Part shown: in pieces, positions 42,874-52,187 of the stretch | Numbering within the stretch: position 1 is the stretch's first letter | Layout of the letters: every line of letters begins with the position of its first letter | Notes under the pieces: model-generated | Told to the model about the DNA's origin: nothing | Databases searched by the model: none | The model's input: the letters and a program-made list of their open reading frames with translations, nothing else | Program-made: the position numbers and the translations under genes | Origin: Clostridium_B lapidicellarium | GTDB taxonomy: Bacteria; Bacillota; Clostridia; Clostridiales; Clostridiaceae | Assembly: GCF_041224415.1 (NCBI RefSeq) | Contig: NZ_JBGFFE010000003.1 | Location: 1-64,000 of the forward strand | Direction: 5' to 3' | DNA length: 64,000 nt

Positions 42874-44052
42874 TTGACTGAAAAGTTATTTTACAAAAAT
42901 TCATATCTCAGTGAATGCAAATCTGAAATAATAGACATTATAGAAAAAAATGGGAAAATGGAAATTGTATTGGACAGAACCATATTTTACCCGGAAGGCG
43001 GGGGCCAGCCCTCTGATACAGGTACTATTGACGGTTTAAAGGTAAATTATGTATATGAAAATAATGGAATTATATATCACTGTATGGAAGATAAGCCCAA
43101 AAATAAATGTGTAATTTGTAAAATTGATTTTAAAAGGAGATTTGACTATATGCAGCAGCATTCCGGAGAGCATCTACTGTCTGGAGCGATATACACTTTA
43201 TTCAACGGGCATAACAGGGGATTTCATCTTGGTGAAGAACATGTGACAGCAGACATTGATATAGAACCCATGGATAAAAATATGATAAAAAGAGTGGAAA
43301 ATTTGGTAAACGAATATATTTACAGAGACCAACTTGTAGAAACGCATATGGTTTCAAGACATAAAAGTCTGGAATTTCCCTTGAGAAAAGCAGTAAAAAG
43401 AGGGGTGGAAAATGTGAGAATAGTTCAAATACCCAATATGGATTGCTGCCCATGCTGTGGAACTCATGTATCCAGAACTGGTGAAATAGGTATGTTAAAG
43501 ATACTAAAAGCTGAAAAATACAAGAAAATGACACGGATATACTTTAAATGTGGAAACAGGACATTGCTGGAGTTTCAAAAAGAACATCAGATAGTCATGG
43601 ATCTTGGCAGAAATCTGTCAACGGATATCCTTCATATAGAAGATAGGATAAATTCTGAAGAAAGTAAGATGGGGGAGCTCATAGCAGAAAATAGAGATAT
43701 GAAGAAATCTTTGATAAGGTATGAAATTAAAAATATCATTGAAAACAAAATTTCGAATATAATTTTAAAAGGATATGATGATAAAAAATTTGAAGACATC
43801 AAATTGATAGCTTCTACTATTTTAGAAGAAGAACCTGAAAAATATATATTGATTTTGTATTCAGATAGGGATAAGAGAATATTGCTCGTGAATAATTTGA
43901 AAAAAGAAGTTGACTGTGGAAAATTATTTAAGGATAATATAGAAAATTTTAACGGTAAGGGTGGGGGAAATGTCAGCCAGGCCCAAGGAATTTTTTCAAA
44001 TAGTGATGACATGGTAAATTTTTCAAATTTTCTTTATTCTAGTGTAGCATAA
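42874..44052 (+). CDS. Alanyl-tRNA editing protein (AlaX, long form)
   Basis: Product of 392 residues. It clears mischarged Ser- or Gly-tRNA(Ala) in trans. Residues 1-90 form the N-terminal barrel (FYPEGGGQPSDTGTI). The zinc-dependent editing domain has H96 and H100 (QQHSGEHLL) and the CPCCGTHV pair. A coiled-coil region and a C-terminal DHHA1 domain ending in GKGGGNVSQAQG follow. The catalytic core of AlaRS is absent, so it is a free-standing editor. The start is TTG with AAGGAG about ten bases upstream. It is followed closely by a small membrane protein gene. Confidence 0.9.
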   Translation: MTEKLFYKNSYLSECKSEIIDIIEKNGKMEIVLDRTIFYPEGGGQPSDTGTIDGLKVNYVYENNGIIYHCMEDKPKNKCVICKIDFKRRFDYMQQHSGEHLLSGAIYTLFNGHNRGFHLGEEHVTADIDIEPMDKNMIKRVENLVNEYIYRDQLVETHMVSRHKSLEFPLRKAVKRGVENVRIVQIPNMDCCPCCGTHVSRTGEIGMLKILKAEKYKKMTRIYFKCGNRTLLEFQKEHQIVMDLGRNLSTDILHIEDRINSEESKMGELIAENRDMKKSLIRYEIKNIIENKISNIILKGYDDKKFEDIKLIASTILEEEPEKYILILYSDRDKRILLVNNLKKEVDCGKLFKDNIENFNGKGGGNVSQAQGIFSNSDDMVNFSNFLYSSVA

Positions 44053-44071
44053 GTATAATTTAAGAAATTGG

Positions 44072-44593
44072 GTGAAATATTTGTATTTTGATAATGTGTT
44101 AAAGGATGTATTATTTCTGGCATTAATAGTGCAATTTTTTATATCCTTTATAAAGGGAAGATCTTTTAAAAAAGATCTTGGAAAAAATATTTTAAAATTA
44201 AAGTGGAGTACTGAGAAAAGAGAAATTTTATCTTTAATTTTTATAGGACTCGCAGTGTATATAGTTTATGTATTGATCACAGGTTATCTTTCAATACTTT
44301 CACTATTGATTATTTCCTATATATTGGTAAGCGTGTATGACTTTAGTAAAATAAAAATAATTACTTCAACTGGAATCGGTGAAAAAAGTTTTTACAGCGG
44401 CACATATTATAATTTCATTTATTGGAAAAAGATTGTTCAATGGAAGTGGATGGAAGGCAGAGGCAATATACTTATATATAAATCAAAAGATAAAAATGGC
44501 AAAATAAAAATAAGGGATTGGAAGGTGCTTCCTTCTGAAATAAAGAAAATAGAAGAATGTTTTTCTAAAAACGTCTTTATTTCAGAGGACTAA
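44072..44593 (+). CDS. Small membrane protein of unknown function
   Basis: Product of 173 residues. Three hydrophobic helices lie at about 10-28, 52-70 and 73-90, followed by a soluble C-terminal half with strand-rich sequence (GIGEKSFYSGTYYNFIYWKKIVQW...LIYKSKDKNGKIK), reminiscent of PH-like membrane proteins such as DUF5673, but not firmly recognised. The GTG at 44072 or the TTG at 44081 may be the start; neither has a strong ribosome site, so coupling to the gene 19 bases upstream is likely. Its stop abuts the convergent stop of tcdA. Confidence 0.6.
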   Translation: MKYLYFDNVLKDVLFLALIVQFFISFIKGRSFKKDLGKNILKLKWSTEKREILSLIFIGLAVYIVYVLITGYLSILSLLIISYILVSVYDFSKIKIITSTGIGEKSFYSGTYYNFIYWKKIVQWKWMEGRGNILIYKSKDKNGKIKIRDWKVLPSEIKKIEECFSKNVFISED

Positions 44594-45364
44594 TTAACTG
44601 TGGTTGTTGTATCCATATATTATATCCTTGATAACTTCTCCGCCTATTATCATTCCTGCCACAGGAGGTACAAAGGAATTGCTTGCAGGTATCTGACGTT
44701 TGGCGAGACATTTCTTGGAGCCTCCCACACATACACATCCTTCTTTACAAGTTACAACCTCGCCAATTCTGGGTTTTAGAGGAACTTCTTCAGAATATAG
44801 AACTTTTAAATCTTTCACACCTCTTCTTTTCAGTTCCCGACGCATTACTTTTGCCAGAGGGCATATTTTTGTATCATATATGTCTGATATTTTGAATTTA
44901 GTTGGATCCATTTTATTTCCGGCACCCATGCAGCTTATTATATTTACATTGTTGGCCTTGCACCAGAGTACCAGGGATATTTTAGAAGACACAGTGTCCA
45001 CTGTATCAACGACATAGTCTGTATTATCCGGTATGATCCTGCTTATGTTGTCATTTTTTACAAAGGTGCGGTAGGTTTCCACCTTGCAGCGTGGATTTAT
45101 ACTCATGACTCTGTCTTTCAGAACATCTACTTTATATTTACCTATTGTATGAAAATTAGCCTGTATTTGTCTATTTATATTAGTAAGACATACAGTATCG
45201 TCGTCTACAAGTACTACATGGCCTATACCACCTCTGACGAGTGCTTCAAGAGTAAAGCCGCCTACACCACCCAGTCCGAATATCACCACAGTACTTTCTC
45301 TTAATTTTTGCAGAGCTTCTGTACCAATTAACAGCTCAGTTCTTGAAAATGCATGTTGCTTCAT
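44594..45364 (-). CDS. tcdA: tRNA threonylcarbamoyladenosine dehydratase
   Basis: Product of 256 residues of the E1-like ThiF superfamily. It cyclises t6A37 of tRNA with ATP. The nucleotide loop is GLGGVGG (30-36); DDDTVCLTNINRQ with the adenylation Arg and the CEGCVCVG/CLAKRQIPAS stretch near the end complete the family pattern. The size matches TcdA rather than MoeB or ThiF, and no sulfur carrier gene is nearby. AGAGGAG precedes the ATG. Confidence 0.92.
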   Translation of the reverse strand: MKQHAFSRTELLIGTEALQKLRESTVVIFGLGGVGGFTLEALVRGGIGHVVLVDDDTVCLTNINRQIQANFHTIGKYKVDVLKDRVMSINPRCKVETYRTFVKNDNISRIIPDNTDYVVDTVDTVSSKISLVLWCKANNVNIISCMGAGNKMDPTKFKISDIYDTKICPLAKVMRRELKRRGVKDLKVLYSEEVPLKPRIGEVVTCKEGCVCVGGSKKCLAKRQIPASNSFVPPVAGMIIGGEVIKDIIYGYNNHS

Positions 45365-45528
45365 TTAATTATCTCCTCTTAATTGTACATATATTTTAAT
45401 TGCATCAATAAAATTATATAATTTTGAGCTCCTTTAAGCAACTGGGATGTTGAATAGTAAGTTACAATAAATTATAATTAAATATATATAAAAGCATGCA
45501 CAGCATGCGGGCAGGAGGGTATTTAATA

Positions 45529-46353
45529 ATGAAAATAGGTTTGTGCCAGATGATGATTTCAAAATCAAATAAAATGGACAATCTAAAAAGAGCTCAGTAT
45601 ATGATTCATGAAGCTGTGAAAAGGGGAGCTGAAATAGTAGCCTTGCCTGAAATTTTTAATTGTTATTATAACCTCAAATATTTTAAAAAATATGCGGAAA
45701 ACCCCCATAATTACGGTGAAACTTTGAATATGCTGTCTTCTACAGCAAGGGAGCTTGGAATATATTTAATAGGAGGATCTATACCTGAAATTGATGAAAA
45801 GGGCAATCTATACAATACATCTTTTACCTTCAACGAAAAGGGTGAGTTAATTGGGAAATATAGAAAGATACATTTATTCGATGTAAACATAAACAACAAG
45901 GTAAACTTTAAAGAATCTGATACATTGACTCCAGGAAATAAGATATCTGTAATAGATACAAAATGGGGTAAAATAGGGATAGCAATTTGTTTTGATATAA
46001 GGTTTCCCGAACTCATAAGAATTATGGCACTTAAAGGTGCAAATGCCATATTTGTCCCTGCAGTTTTTAGCATGGCAACAGGACCTGATCATTGGGAGAC
46101 ATTATTTAAGAGCAGAGCCGTTGACAATCAACTTTACATGGTGGGAATATCTCCGGCAAGAAACACAAATTACTCCTATGCCGCCTATGGATATTCTGTT
46201 GCAGTAGATCCATGGGGTAAAATAATAAATATATTAGATGAAAAAGAGGGAATACTAATATCGGAATTGGATTTAGATTATATACAAAAAGTGAGAAAAT
46301 CTCTTCCTATTTTAAAAAATGTCAGAAGAGATATATATAAAAGTCTATTATAG
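45529..46353 (+). CDS. Nitrilase-family amidohydrolase (omega-amidase-like)
   Basis: Product of 274 residues from the ATG at 45529 (AGGAGGG ten bases upstream). The catalytic triad is E41 (LPEIFN), K113 (YRKIHLFD) and C154 (AICFDIRFPE), and the FKSRAVDNQLYMVG block matches Nit2/omega-amidases and related carbon-nitrogen hydrolases. Likely substrates are omega-amides of dicarboxylic keto acids or deaminated glutathione; this cannot be told apart here. It stands alone, its end almost meeting the convergent yedF. Confidence 0.87.
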   Translation: MKIGLCQMMISKSNKMDNLKRAQYMIHEAVKRGAEIVALPEIFNCYYNLKYFKKYAENPHNYGETLNMLSSTARELGIYLIGGSIPEIDEKGNLYNTSFTFNEKGELIGKYRKIHLFDVNINNKVNFKESDTLTPGNKISVIDTKWGKIGIAICFDIRFPELIRIMALKGANAIFVPAVFSMATGPDHWETLFKSRAVDNQLYMVGISPARNTNYSYAAYGYSVAVDPWGKIINILDEKEGILISELDLDYIQKVRKSLPILKNVRRDIYKSLL

Positions 46354-46359
46354 ATTCAT

Positions 46360-46941
46360 TTACAATTTTATGGTATTATCTGAAGAATTCATTTTTTCAA
46401 CTATAGTGTACATATTGGTTATTTCGCCTACAGCAAGTTTTTCCTTTAAGCCATAGAAGTCGAGGCAGGTTCCACAGCTGTAAATGTGTACTCCCTTTTT
46501 TTCCAAAGCCTTCAGATTGTCCAGCGAATCAGAACCTTCCGTAGTCAATTTAACTCCGCCGTTTAAAAATATCAAGTCAGCCGGAAGATTACTGCTTTCA
46601 GTTAGTGCATACAGGTAACTTTTCATCAAGGTTGTTCCAAGTTCGTCATTGCCAACACCAAGCTTGTTACTGGATATAACTATAGTCAGCTTTTTACTTT
46701 TAAAATCAACTGATTCACAGCTGTCAGAATTCTTTGTAATAGTTATATAATATAGATTGTCTTTTTGCTTTGCCGCACTGTCAAATCCGCTGCCCTTTGC
46801 AAATTTCAACAAATTGTTTTTAGCAACATCATTGTCCACGATGACGGTAGCAGTTCCCTCTTTTATTGAATCAAAATATTTTTTAGTATTTATTACTGGT
46901 TGAGGACACTTTAAACCTTTGCAGTCTATTATATGTTCCAT
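46360..46941 (-). CDS. yedF: YedF-type selenium metabolism protein
   Basis: Product of 193 residues in two parts. Residues 1-75 are a TusA-like domain with the CPxP motif (C12, KCPQPV). The rest is a DsrE/F-like domain (IVISSNKLGVGNDELG, LIFLNGGVKLT, SCGTCLDFYG). This two-domain form is the family found in genomes that use selenium, usually next to selD or a selenocysteine lyase. Here no selenium gene adjoins and none of the window's proteins showed an in-frame TGA. It may carry selenium or sulfur as a persulfide-type adduct; unproven. Confidence 0.88.
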   Translation of the reverse strand: MEHIIDCKGLKCPQPVINTKKYFDSIKEGTATVIVDNDVAKNNLLKFAKGSGFDSAAKQKDNLYYITITKNSDSCESVDFKSKKLTIVISSNKLGVGNDELGTTLMKSYLYALTESSNLPADLIFLNGGVKLTTEGSDSLDNLKALEKKGVHIYSCGTCLDFYGLKEKLAVGEITNMYTIVEKMNSSDNTIKL

Positions 46942-47206
46942 TCAAATACCACCTTTCAAAAATTATTAGATTTACTCAAGTAAATTATAGCATAGGGCAA
47001 TTGCATGTATTATATTTTTTATAAATAGTATATAGTAAAGCTATAGATAAATATTATAGTTATATGATAATTTACATGAATTTGTACTATTCAGAATATT
47101 TCAACTTATACAGTATAACTTAAAATTTGTGTTATGATGTTATACGATATTTATATACAATTGTTAGAGGACAATAGAATAAATATGTCAAGGAAGGATT
47201 TTTGTG

Positions 47207-48604
47207 ATGAAAGGGTTTATTTTTAATTTTACACTTGTTTTTCAAATATCGGTTTTTACAATCACAATATATTACCTAATACTTTCTTTATTTGGACTCT
47301 ATAAAAGAAGAGATGACGGTGCCAAAAGATTTGCTCCTAAACACACCTTTGCGCTGTTAGTAGCAGCTCATAATGAAGAGATGGTTATTGCAAACGTAAT
47401 AGAAAGTTTAAAAAAATTAGACTATCCTAAAAACATGTATGATATTTTTGTAATTGCAGATAATTGTGATGATAATACGGCGGATATAGCAAGAAAATAT
47501 GATGTAAATGTGTATGAAAGGAAAGTTCCTGAAAAAAAGGGAAAAGGATATGCTCTTGAATGGATGTTTGATAAAATATTTAAAATGGATAGGAAATATG
47601 ATTCCATAGCTGTTTTTGATGCTGATAATTTGGTTTCGAAGAATTTTTTACGGGAGATGAATTACAAACTCAGTAAGGGCTATAAAGTTGTCCAGGGTTA
47701 TGTTGACAGTAAGAATCCAGATGATTCGTGGATAACGGGATCTTATTCGATTTCATTTTGGACTACAAATAGACTCTTCCAATTGTCTAGATCAAATCTT
47801 GGATTGTCCACTCAAATTTGTGGAACAGGTTTTTGTATGGACACGGATATTCTCAGGGAATTGGGATGGGGTGCAACTTGTTTAACTGAAGATTTAGAGT
47901 TTACCTGTAAATTAGTATTAAATGGACATAAAGTCGGCTGGGCCCATAATGCAGTGGTATATGATGAAAAGCCGCTGACATTGAAACAGTCCTGGAATCA
48001 GAGAAAAAGATGGATGAAGGGCTTTACAGATGTGGCCTCTAGATTTTTCTTCAAGCTTGTAAAAAAAGCTGTACGTGATAAAAGTCTTACATCTCTCGAC
48101 TGTGCAATATATACTATACAGCCCTTTGTAACTTTGTTAATTGGCCTATCAGCTCTGATGACTGTTTTACAAAATAACAATGAACATGGTCTGAACATAT
48201 TTGTCATAAGTTCATTGTTCATACCTATTTTGTGGAAAGCATTCAGCATATTTCAGTTTTTAATTACACCTTTTATAATGACCTTGGAATGTAAACTCTC
48301 TAAAAAGATGTTTTTTGTGTTTGCATTGTATTCTCTTAACATAATAGTACTTTCATATATTTTTGGGTCTCCAACCTTTTTACAAATGGTTCTTGGAAAT
48401 GCAGTATATCTGTTGATATTTGTATCCTTTATAGCTTTAATTTGGGGCAAAAAGCCTCTTAAAATGTTCATATGGTATTTACTCTACGGGATATATACTT
48501 TAACTTGGATACCAATAGCAATACAAGGAATATTGGACAAGAATAACAAAGAGTGGGATCACACTAAACATATCAGACAAATAAGTATACAGGAAATGGA
48601 ATAG
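47207..48604 (+). CDS. Membrane-bound family 2 glycosyltransferase
   Basis: Product of about 465 residues. One N-terminal helix (12-32) is followed by a cytosolic GT-A domain with LLVAAHNEE, IADNCDDNT, VFDADNLVS (DxD-type), ICGTGFCMDTD, TEDLEFTCKL and QRKRWMKG, the processive D,D,D,QxxRW pattern. Four or more C-terminal helices form a transport channel. It resembles cellulose/hyaluronan-synthase-like enzymes and may extrude a polysaccharide, but no other polysaccharide genes adjoin. The ATG at 47207 has AAGGA eight bases upstream and is preferred over the GTG just before. Confidence 0.85.
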   Translation: MKGFIFNFTLVFQISVFTITIYYLILSLFGLYKRRDDGAKRFAPKHTFALLVAAHNEEMVIANVIESLKKLDYPKNMYDIFVIADNCDDNTADIARKYDVNVYERKVPEKKGKGYALEWMFDKIFKMDRKYDSIAVFDADNLVSKNFLREMNYKLSKGYKVVQGYVDSKNPDDSWITGSYSISFWTTNRLFQLSRSNLGLSTQICGTGFCMDTDILRELGWGATCLTEDLEFTCKLVLNGHKVGWAHNAVVYDEKPLTLKQSWNQRKRWMKGFTDVASRFFFKLVKKAVRDKSLTSLDCAIYTIQPFVTLLIGLSALMTVLQNNNEHGLNIFVISSLFIPILWKAFSIFQFLITPFIMTLECKLSKKMFFVFALYSLNIIVLSYIFGSPTFLQMVLGNAVYLLIFVSFIALIWGKKPLKMFIWYLLYGIYTLTWIPIAIQGILDKNNKEWDHTKHIRQISIQEME

Positions 48605-48608
48605 GAAC

Positions 48609-48642
48609 AATCCTCAGTGATATATCATTGAGGATTATTTTT
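48609..48642 (+). terminator. Terminator after the glycosyltransferase gene
   Basis: AATCCTCA pairs with TGAGGATT around GTGATATATCAT, followed by ATTTTTT. Confidence 0.8.
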
Positions 48643-48675
48643 TAATTTGAAATATTGAAGCAGAGGTGGATAAAG

Positions 48676-49383
48676 ATGATTGAAAGACTGCAAAAGTATA
48701 TGTCTCACTGTGGTATAGCTTCAAGAAGAAAATGTGAAGACATAATATTACAGGGAAGAGTAAAAGTGAATGGATCTGTGGCAAATAAGCTGGGCCTGAA
48801 AGTTGACGATGTAAGTGATATAGTTTCCATAGATGATGTAGTGGTAAAAAAAGAGGGAAAAAAAGTATATATACTATTAAACAAGCCTGTGGGGTACCTT
48901 TCCGCAGTCACAGATGACAGAGGTAGAAATACCGTACTGGACATCGTAAAAGTTAAAGAGAGAGTCTATCCGGTGGGCAGGTTGGATTATGACACTTCCG
49001 GGCTTATAATACTTACTAATGATGGAGAAGTATACAATAATATAGTCCATCCCAGGTCGGGACGAAGCAAGATTTACATAGCCACTTTGAAAGGCATACC
49101 ATCTGGCAGTTCCATAGAGAGGTTTAAAAGTGGATTGGATATAGGAGGGTATATAACTGCTGAAGCTGACTTTAAGATAATCAATATAGATAAAAATAAA
49201 TCAAAAGTTGAAATAAAAATACATGAAGGTAAAAATAGGCAGATAAGAAGAATGTGTTCAAAAATAGGATGCCCTGTACTGACTTTAACAAGAATAGCCA
49301 TAGGGGATATACGGCTTGGAAATTTAAAAGAGGGAAACTGGAGATATTTGAACAAAAAAGAGATAGATTATATCAAAAAATAA
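48676..49383 (+). CDS. rluB: Large-subunit type rRNA pseudouridine synthase (RluB/RsuA family)
   Basis: Product of 235 residues. An N-terminal S4 domain (RLQKYMSHCGIASRRKCE) precedes the pseudouridine synthase domain with the catalytic Asp in GRLDYDTSGLIILTNDGE and the late HEGKNRQIRRM block. It isomerises a uridine in rRNA; RluB and RsuA cannot be separated safely by eye, though the KxGxxVxxLxR ending fits RluB. The ATG at 48676 has AGAGGTGG about seven bases upstream. The usual scpAB neighbours are absent here. Confidence 0.87.
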   Translation: MIERLQKYMSHCGIASRRKCEDIILQGRVKVNGSVANKLGLKVDDVSDIVSIDDVVVKKEGKKVYILLNKPVGYLSAVTDDRGRNTVLDIVKVKERVYPVGRLDYDTSGLIILTNDGEVYNNIVHPRSGRSKIYIATLKGIPSGSSIERFKSGLDIGGYITAEADFKIINIDKNKSKVEIKIHEGKNRQIRRMCSKIGCPVLTLTRIAIGDIRLGNLKEGNWRYLNKKEIDYIKK

Positions 49384-49495
49384 TATGAATTTATGTATAA
49401 AATTATATATTGTTTTATACCAAAATGCAGGCGGTTATGGGATGAATTGAGGTTTACACGAAAAAAGAAAAATAGATAAACAATTGAAAGATGTC

Positions 49496-49524
49496 TTGAT
49501 AATTTAATCAATAGATGATAAAAT
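49496..49524 (+). promoter_or_regulatory. Promoter of the RpiR-family gene
   Basis: TTGATA at 49496-49501 and TAAAAT at 49519-49524, 17 bases apart; the start codon is 52 bases downstream. Confidence 0.6.
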
Positions 49525-49576
49525 GAAACAAATATTGCAAAACAGATTCAAAATGGATAGAAAGGAATGAATAAAA

Positions 49577-50452
49577 ATGGAACAGGTTAACAGTCAGGAT
49601 TTGATAAGGACGATTCAGACTAAATTTCCAAGATTGAGCAAGGGTCAAAAACTAATAGCTGAATACATCTTAAAACACTACGACAAGGCAGCATTTATGA
49701 CTGCTGCAAAATTAGGGTTAAATGTAGGTGTAAGTGAATCTACAGTAGTCAGATTTGCAAATGAACTAGGATTTTCAGGATATCCTAAATTGCAAAAATC
49801 TCTGCAGGAACTCATAAAAAACAAATTAACTACCGTACAGAGAATAGAATTATCAAATGATTTTGTAAGTCAGGAAAGCCCCTTGAAAAGTGTTTTAAAA
49901 TCCGACATGGAAAACATAAGGGCAACTCTTGAAAAAATAAATCATAAGACTTTTGACGATGTAGTTGAAAGTATATTCGAGGCTCGAAAGATATACATAC
50001 TGGGTCTTAGGAGTTCTACCGCAATTGCAGATTTTTTAGGCTTTTATCTGAATTTGATATTGGACAATGTACAGGTAGTCAGATATGGGATAAGTGATAT
50101 TTTTGAACAGATGATAAATCTAAGGGAAGGTGATCTAGTTATAGGAATAGGATTTCCCAGATATGCCGTAAGAACTATAGAGGCACTGACTTTTGCCAAA
50201 AGCAGGAATGCCAAAATAGTAGCTATTACTGACAGTCTTCTTTCACCGCTTGCAGCCAGATCGGACTATACATTGATTGCCCAGAGCAATATGGCTTCCT
50301 TTGTGGATTCATTAGTAGCACCTTTAAGTGTAATCAATGCATTGATTGTTGCAGTTGGTCTGAGGGAAAAAGGAAAAATATCTTCCACTTTTTCGGATTT
50401 GGAGAGTATCTGGAAGGAATACCAGGTTTATTCTTTTAGAGATCAAAATTAA
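49577..50452 (+). CDS. MurR/RpiR-family transcriptional regulator
   Basis: Product of 291 residues. Residues 1-77 form the HTH_6 domain (LSKGQKLIAEYI, VSESTVVRFANELGFSGYPKLQ). Residues about 120-280 form a SIS domain (ARKIYILGLRSSTAIADFL, GIGFPRYAVRTIEAL) that normally binds a phosphosugar. Family members switch sugar or amino-sugar genes. Nothing in the next genes is a sugar pathway: gdhA follows, so the target may be elsewhere or gdhA itself. AAAGGAATG precedes the ATG. Confidence 0.88.
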   Translation: MEQVNSQDLIRTIQTKFPRLSKGQKLIAEYILKHYDKAAFMTAAKLGLNVGVSESTVVRFANELGFSGYPKLQKSLQELIKNKLTTVQRIELSNDFVSQESPLKSVLKSDMENIRATLEKINHKTFDDVVESIFEARKIYILGLRSSTAIADFLGFYLNLILDNVQVVRYGISDIFEQMINLREGDLVIGIGFPRYAVRTIEALTFAKSRNAKIVAITDSLLSPLAARSDYTLIAQSNMASFVDSLVAPLSVINALIVAVGLREKGKISSTFSDLESIWKEYQVYSFRDQN

Positions 50453-50635
50453 CTAAAATTAGGAAAATTGAATATTATGAATAATTTATCAAACTATTAA
50501 AAGAATTTATGTAAAATAAGAAGGATTCTTGAATTTTATATAGAATATATTCATATAAGATAAATTAAAAATGTCTTAATTCTGTAATTTAACAAATAAA
50601 TATTTAATAATCACACAAGGAGGGTGTTACCACTT

Positions 50636-51997
50636 ATGACTGAGGAGAAGGTACAAAATTATATTAACGGGGTAATTGAAAAAGTAAAGGCGAGAAATTC
50701 AAATGAACCTGAATTTCTGCAGACTGTGGAGGAGGTTTTAGGTTCCATAGGACCGGTATTGGAAAAACATCCTGAATACATCGAACAAAATCTTCTGGAA
50801 AGATTTTGTGAACCGGAAAGGCAGATAATCTTCAGAGTTCCTTGGGTAGATGATAATGGCAAGGTTCAGGTCAATAGAGGATTTAGAGTTCAATTTAACG
50901 GCAGTATAGGACCTTATAAAGGAGGACTTAGATTTCATCCATCCGTTTATATAGGAATTATTAAATTTCTGGGATTTGAACAGACACTCAAAAATTCACT
51001 GACAGGTCTTCCAATAGGAGGTGGCAAAGGCGGCTCCGATTTTGATCCGAGAGGAAAATCTGACGGTGAAGTGAGAAGATTTTGTGAAAGCTTTATGACT
51101 GAATTGTACAGACACATAGGACCAGATGTAGATGTTCCTGCAGGAGACATAGGCGTAGGTGCAAGAGAAGTGGGATATCTTTATGGACAGTATAGAAGAT
51201 TAAGAGGTGCATTTGAAAACGGTGTTATTACCGGAAAGGGATTATCCTATGGCGGAAGTTTGGTAAGACCGGAAGCAACTGGTTTTGGTGCAACTTATTT
51301 CTGTCAGCAAATTCTCAAGCACGAGGGAACTGACATCAAAGGTAAAACAGTAGTTATATCCGGATTTGGCAATGTTGCCTGGGGAGTATGCAAGAAGATT
51401 GCCCAGTTAGGTGGAAAAGTCATAACACTTTCCGGACCGGACGGCTATGTATATGATCCGGACGGGGTAGTTACGGATGAAAAGATAAATTACATGTTGG
51501 AGATGCGTGCTTCAGGCAGAGACAAGGTAAAAGATTATGCTGACAAATTTGGTGCTAAATTCTTCCCTAATGAAAAACCATGGGGAGTTAAAGCTGATAT
51601 AATAATGCCTTGTGCTACTCAAAATGATATTCACATAGAACATGCAAAACAAATAGTGGCAAATGGTATAAAATTTGTATGTGAAGTTGCCAATATGCCA
51701 TGCACTAATGAAGCTGAACAGTATTTCTTAAAAAACAACATAATACTTGGACCTTCAAAGGCAGTAAATGCAGGCGGAGTTGCTACTTCAGCCCTTGAAA
51801 TGGCACAAAACAGTGAGAGATTATCTTGGTCGGCAGATGAAGTTGATGAAAAACTTCATAATATAATGATAAATATATATAATAATTGCAAGAATGCATC
51901 TCAAGAATACGGATTTGGGTACAACTTATTGGCAGGAGCTAATATTGCCGGATTTGTGAAAGTGGCAGATGCAATGTATGCACAGGGAATATACTAA
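50636..51997 (+). CDS. gdhA: Glutamate dehydrogenase (hexameric type)
   Basis: Product of 453 residues, the length of the hexameric class that interconverts glutamate with 2-oxoglutarate and ammonia. Blocks in order are GPYKGGLRFHPSV, LPIGGGKGGSDFDPRGKSD (catalytic Lys), GDIGVGAREVGYLYGQYRR, and the Rossmann loop GFGNVAWG. NADP preference is likely for this subfamily but not proved by the sequence. The ATG at 50636 follows AAGGAGG; the in-frame GTG at 50624 overlaps that site. It fits with histidine catabolism, which yields glutamate, though it is not in the same operon. Confidence 0.93.
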   Translation: MTEEKVQNYINGVIEKVKARNSNEPEFLQTVEEVLGSIGPVLEKHPEYIEQNLLERFCEPERQIIFRVPWVDDNGKVQVNRGFRVQFNGSIGPYKGGLRFHPSVYIGIIKFLGFEQTLKNSLTGLPIGGGKGGSDFDPRGKSDGEVRRFCESFMTELYRHIGPDVDVPAGDIGVGAREVGYLYGQYRRLRGAFENGVITGKGLSYGGSLVRPEATGFGATYFCQQILKHEGTDIKGKTVVISGFGNVAWGVCKKIAQLGGKVITLSGPDGYVYDPDGVVTDEKINYMLEMRASGRDKVKDYADKFGAKFFPNEKPWGVKADIIMPCATQNDIHIEHAKQIVANGIKFVCEVANMPCTNEAEQYFLKNNIILGPSKAVNAGGVATSALEMAQNSERLSWSADEVDEKLHNIMINIYNNCKNASQEYGFGYNLLAGANIAGFVKVADAMYAQGIY

Positions 51998-52026
51998 TAC
52001 GGGCAATATCGCTGTGGATTTAAAAT

Positions 52027-52057
52027 GGGCGGATTTATAATAAATTCGCCTGTTTTT
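52027..52057 (+). terminator. Terminator after gdhA
   Basis: GGGCGGATTTA pairs with TAAATTCGCCT across a short loop, followed by GTTTTTTATTTT. Confidence 0.8.
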
Positions 52058-52187
52058 TATTTTACAATTCCTATAATATTCAAAAGTTATAAATATTATA
52101 TTAAATTTATATTGAATAAATTTGCATAGTATATTACTATAATAGGGTAATATACTTATTCCTATACAAAATAAGGTGCGTGAACTA

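Noticed and set aside
45365..45528. Palindromic GCATGC copies before the nitrilase gene as a regulatory site
   Set aside because: Only two six-base copies seven to nine bases apart; could be chance and no related site was seen elsewhere.
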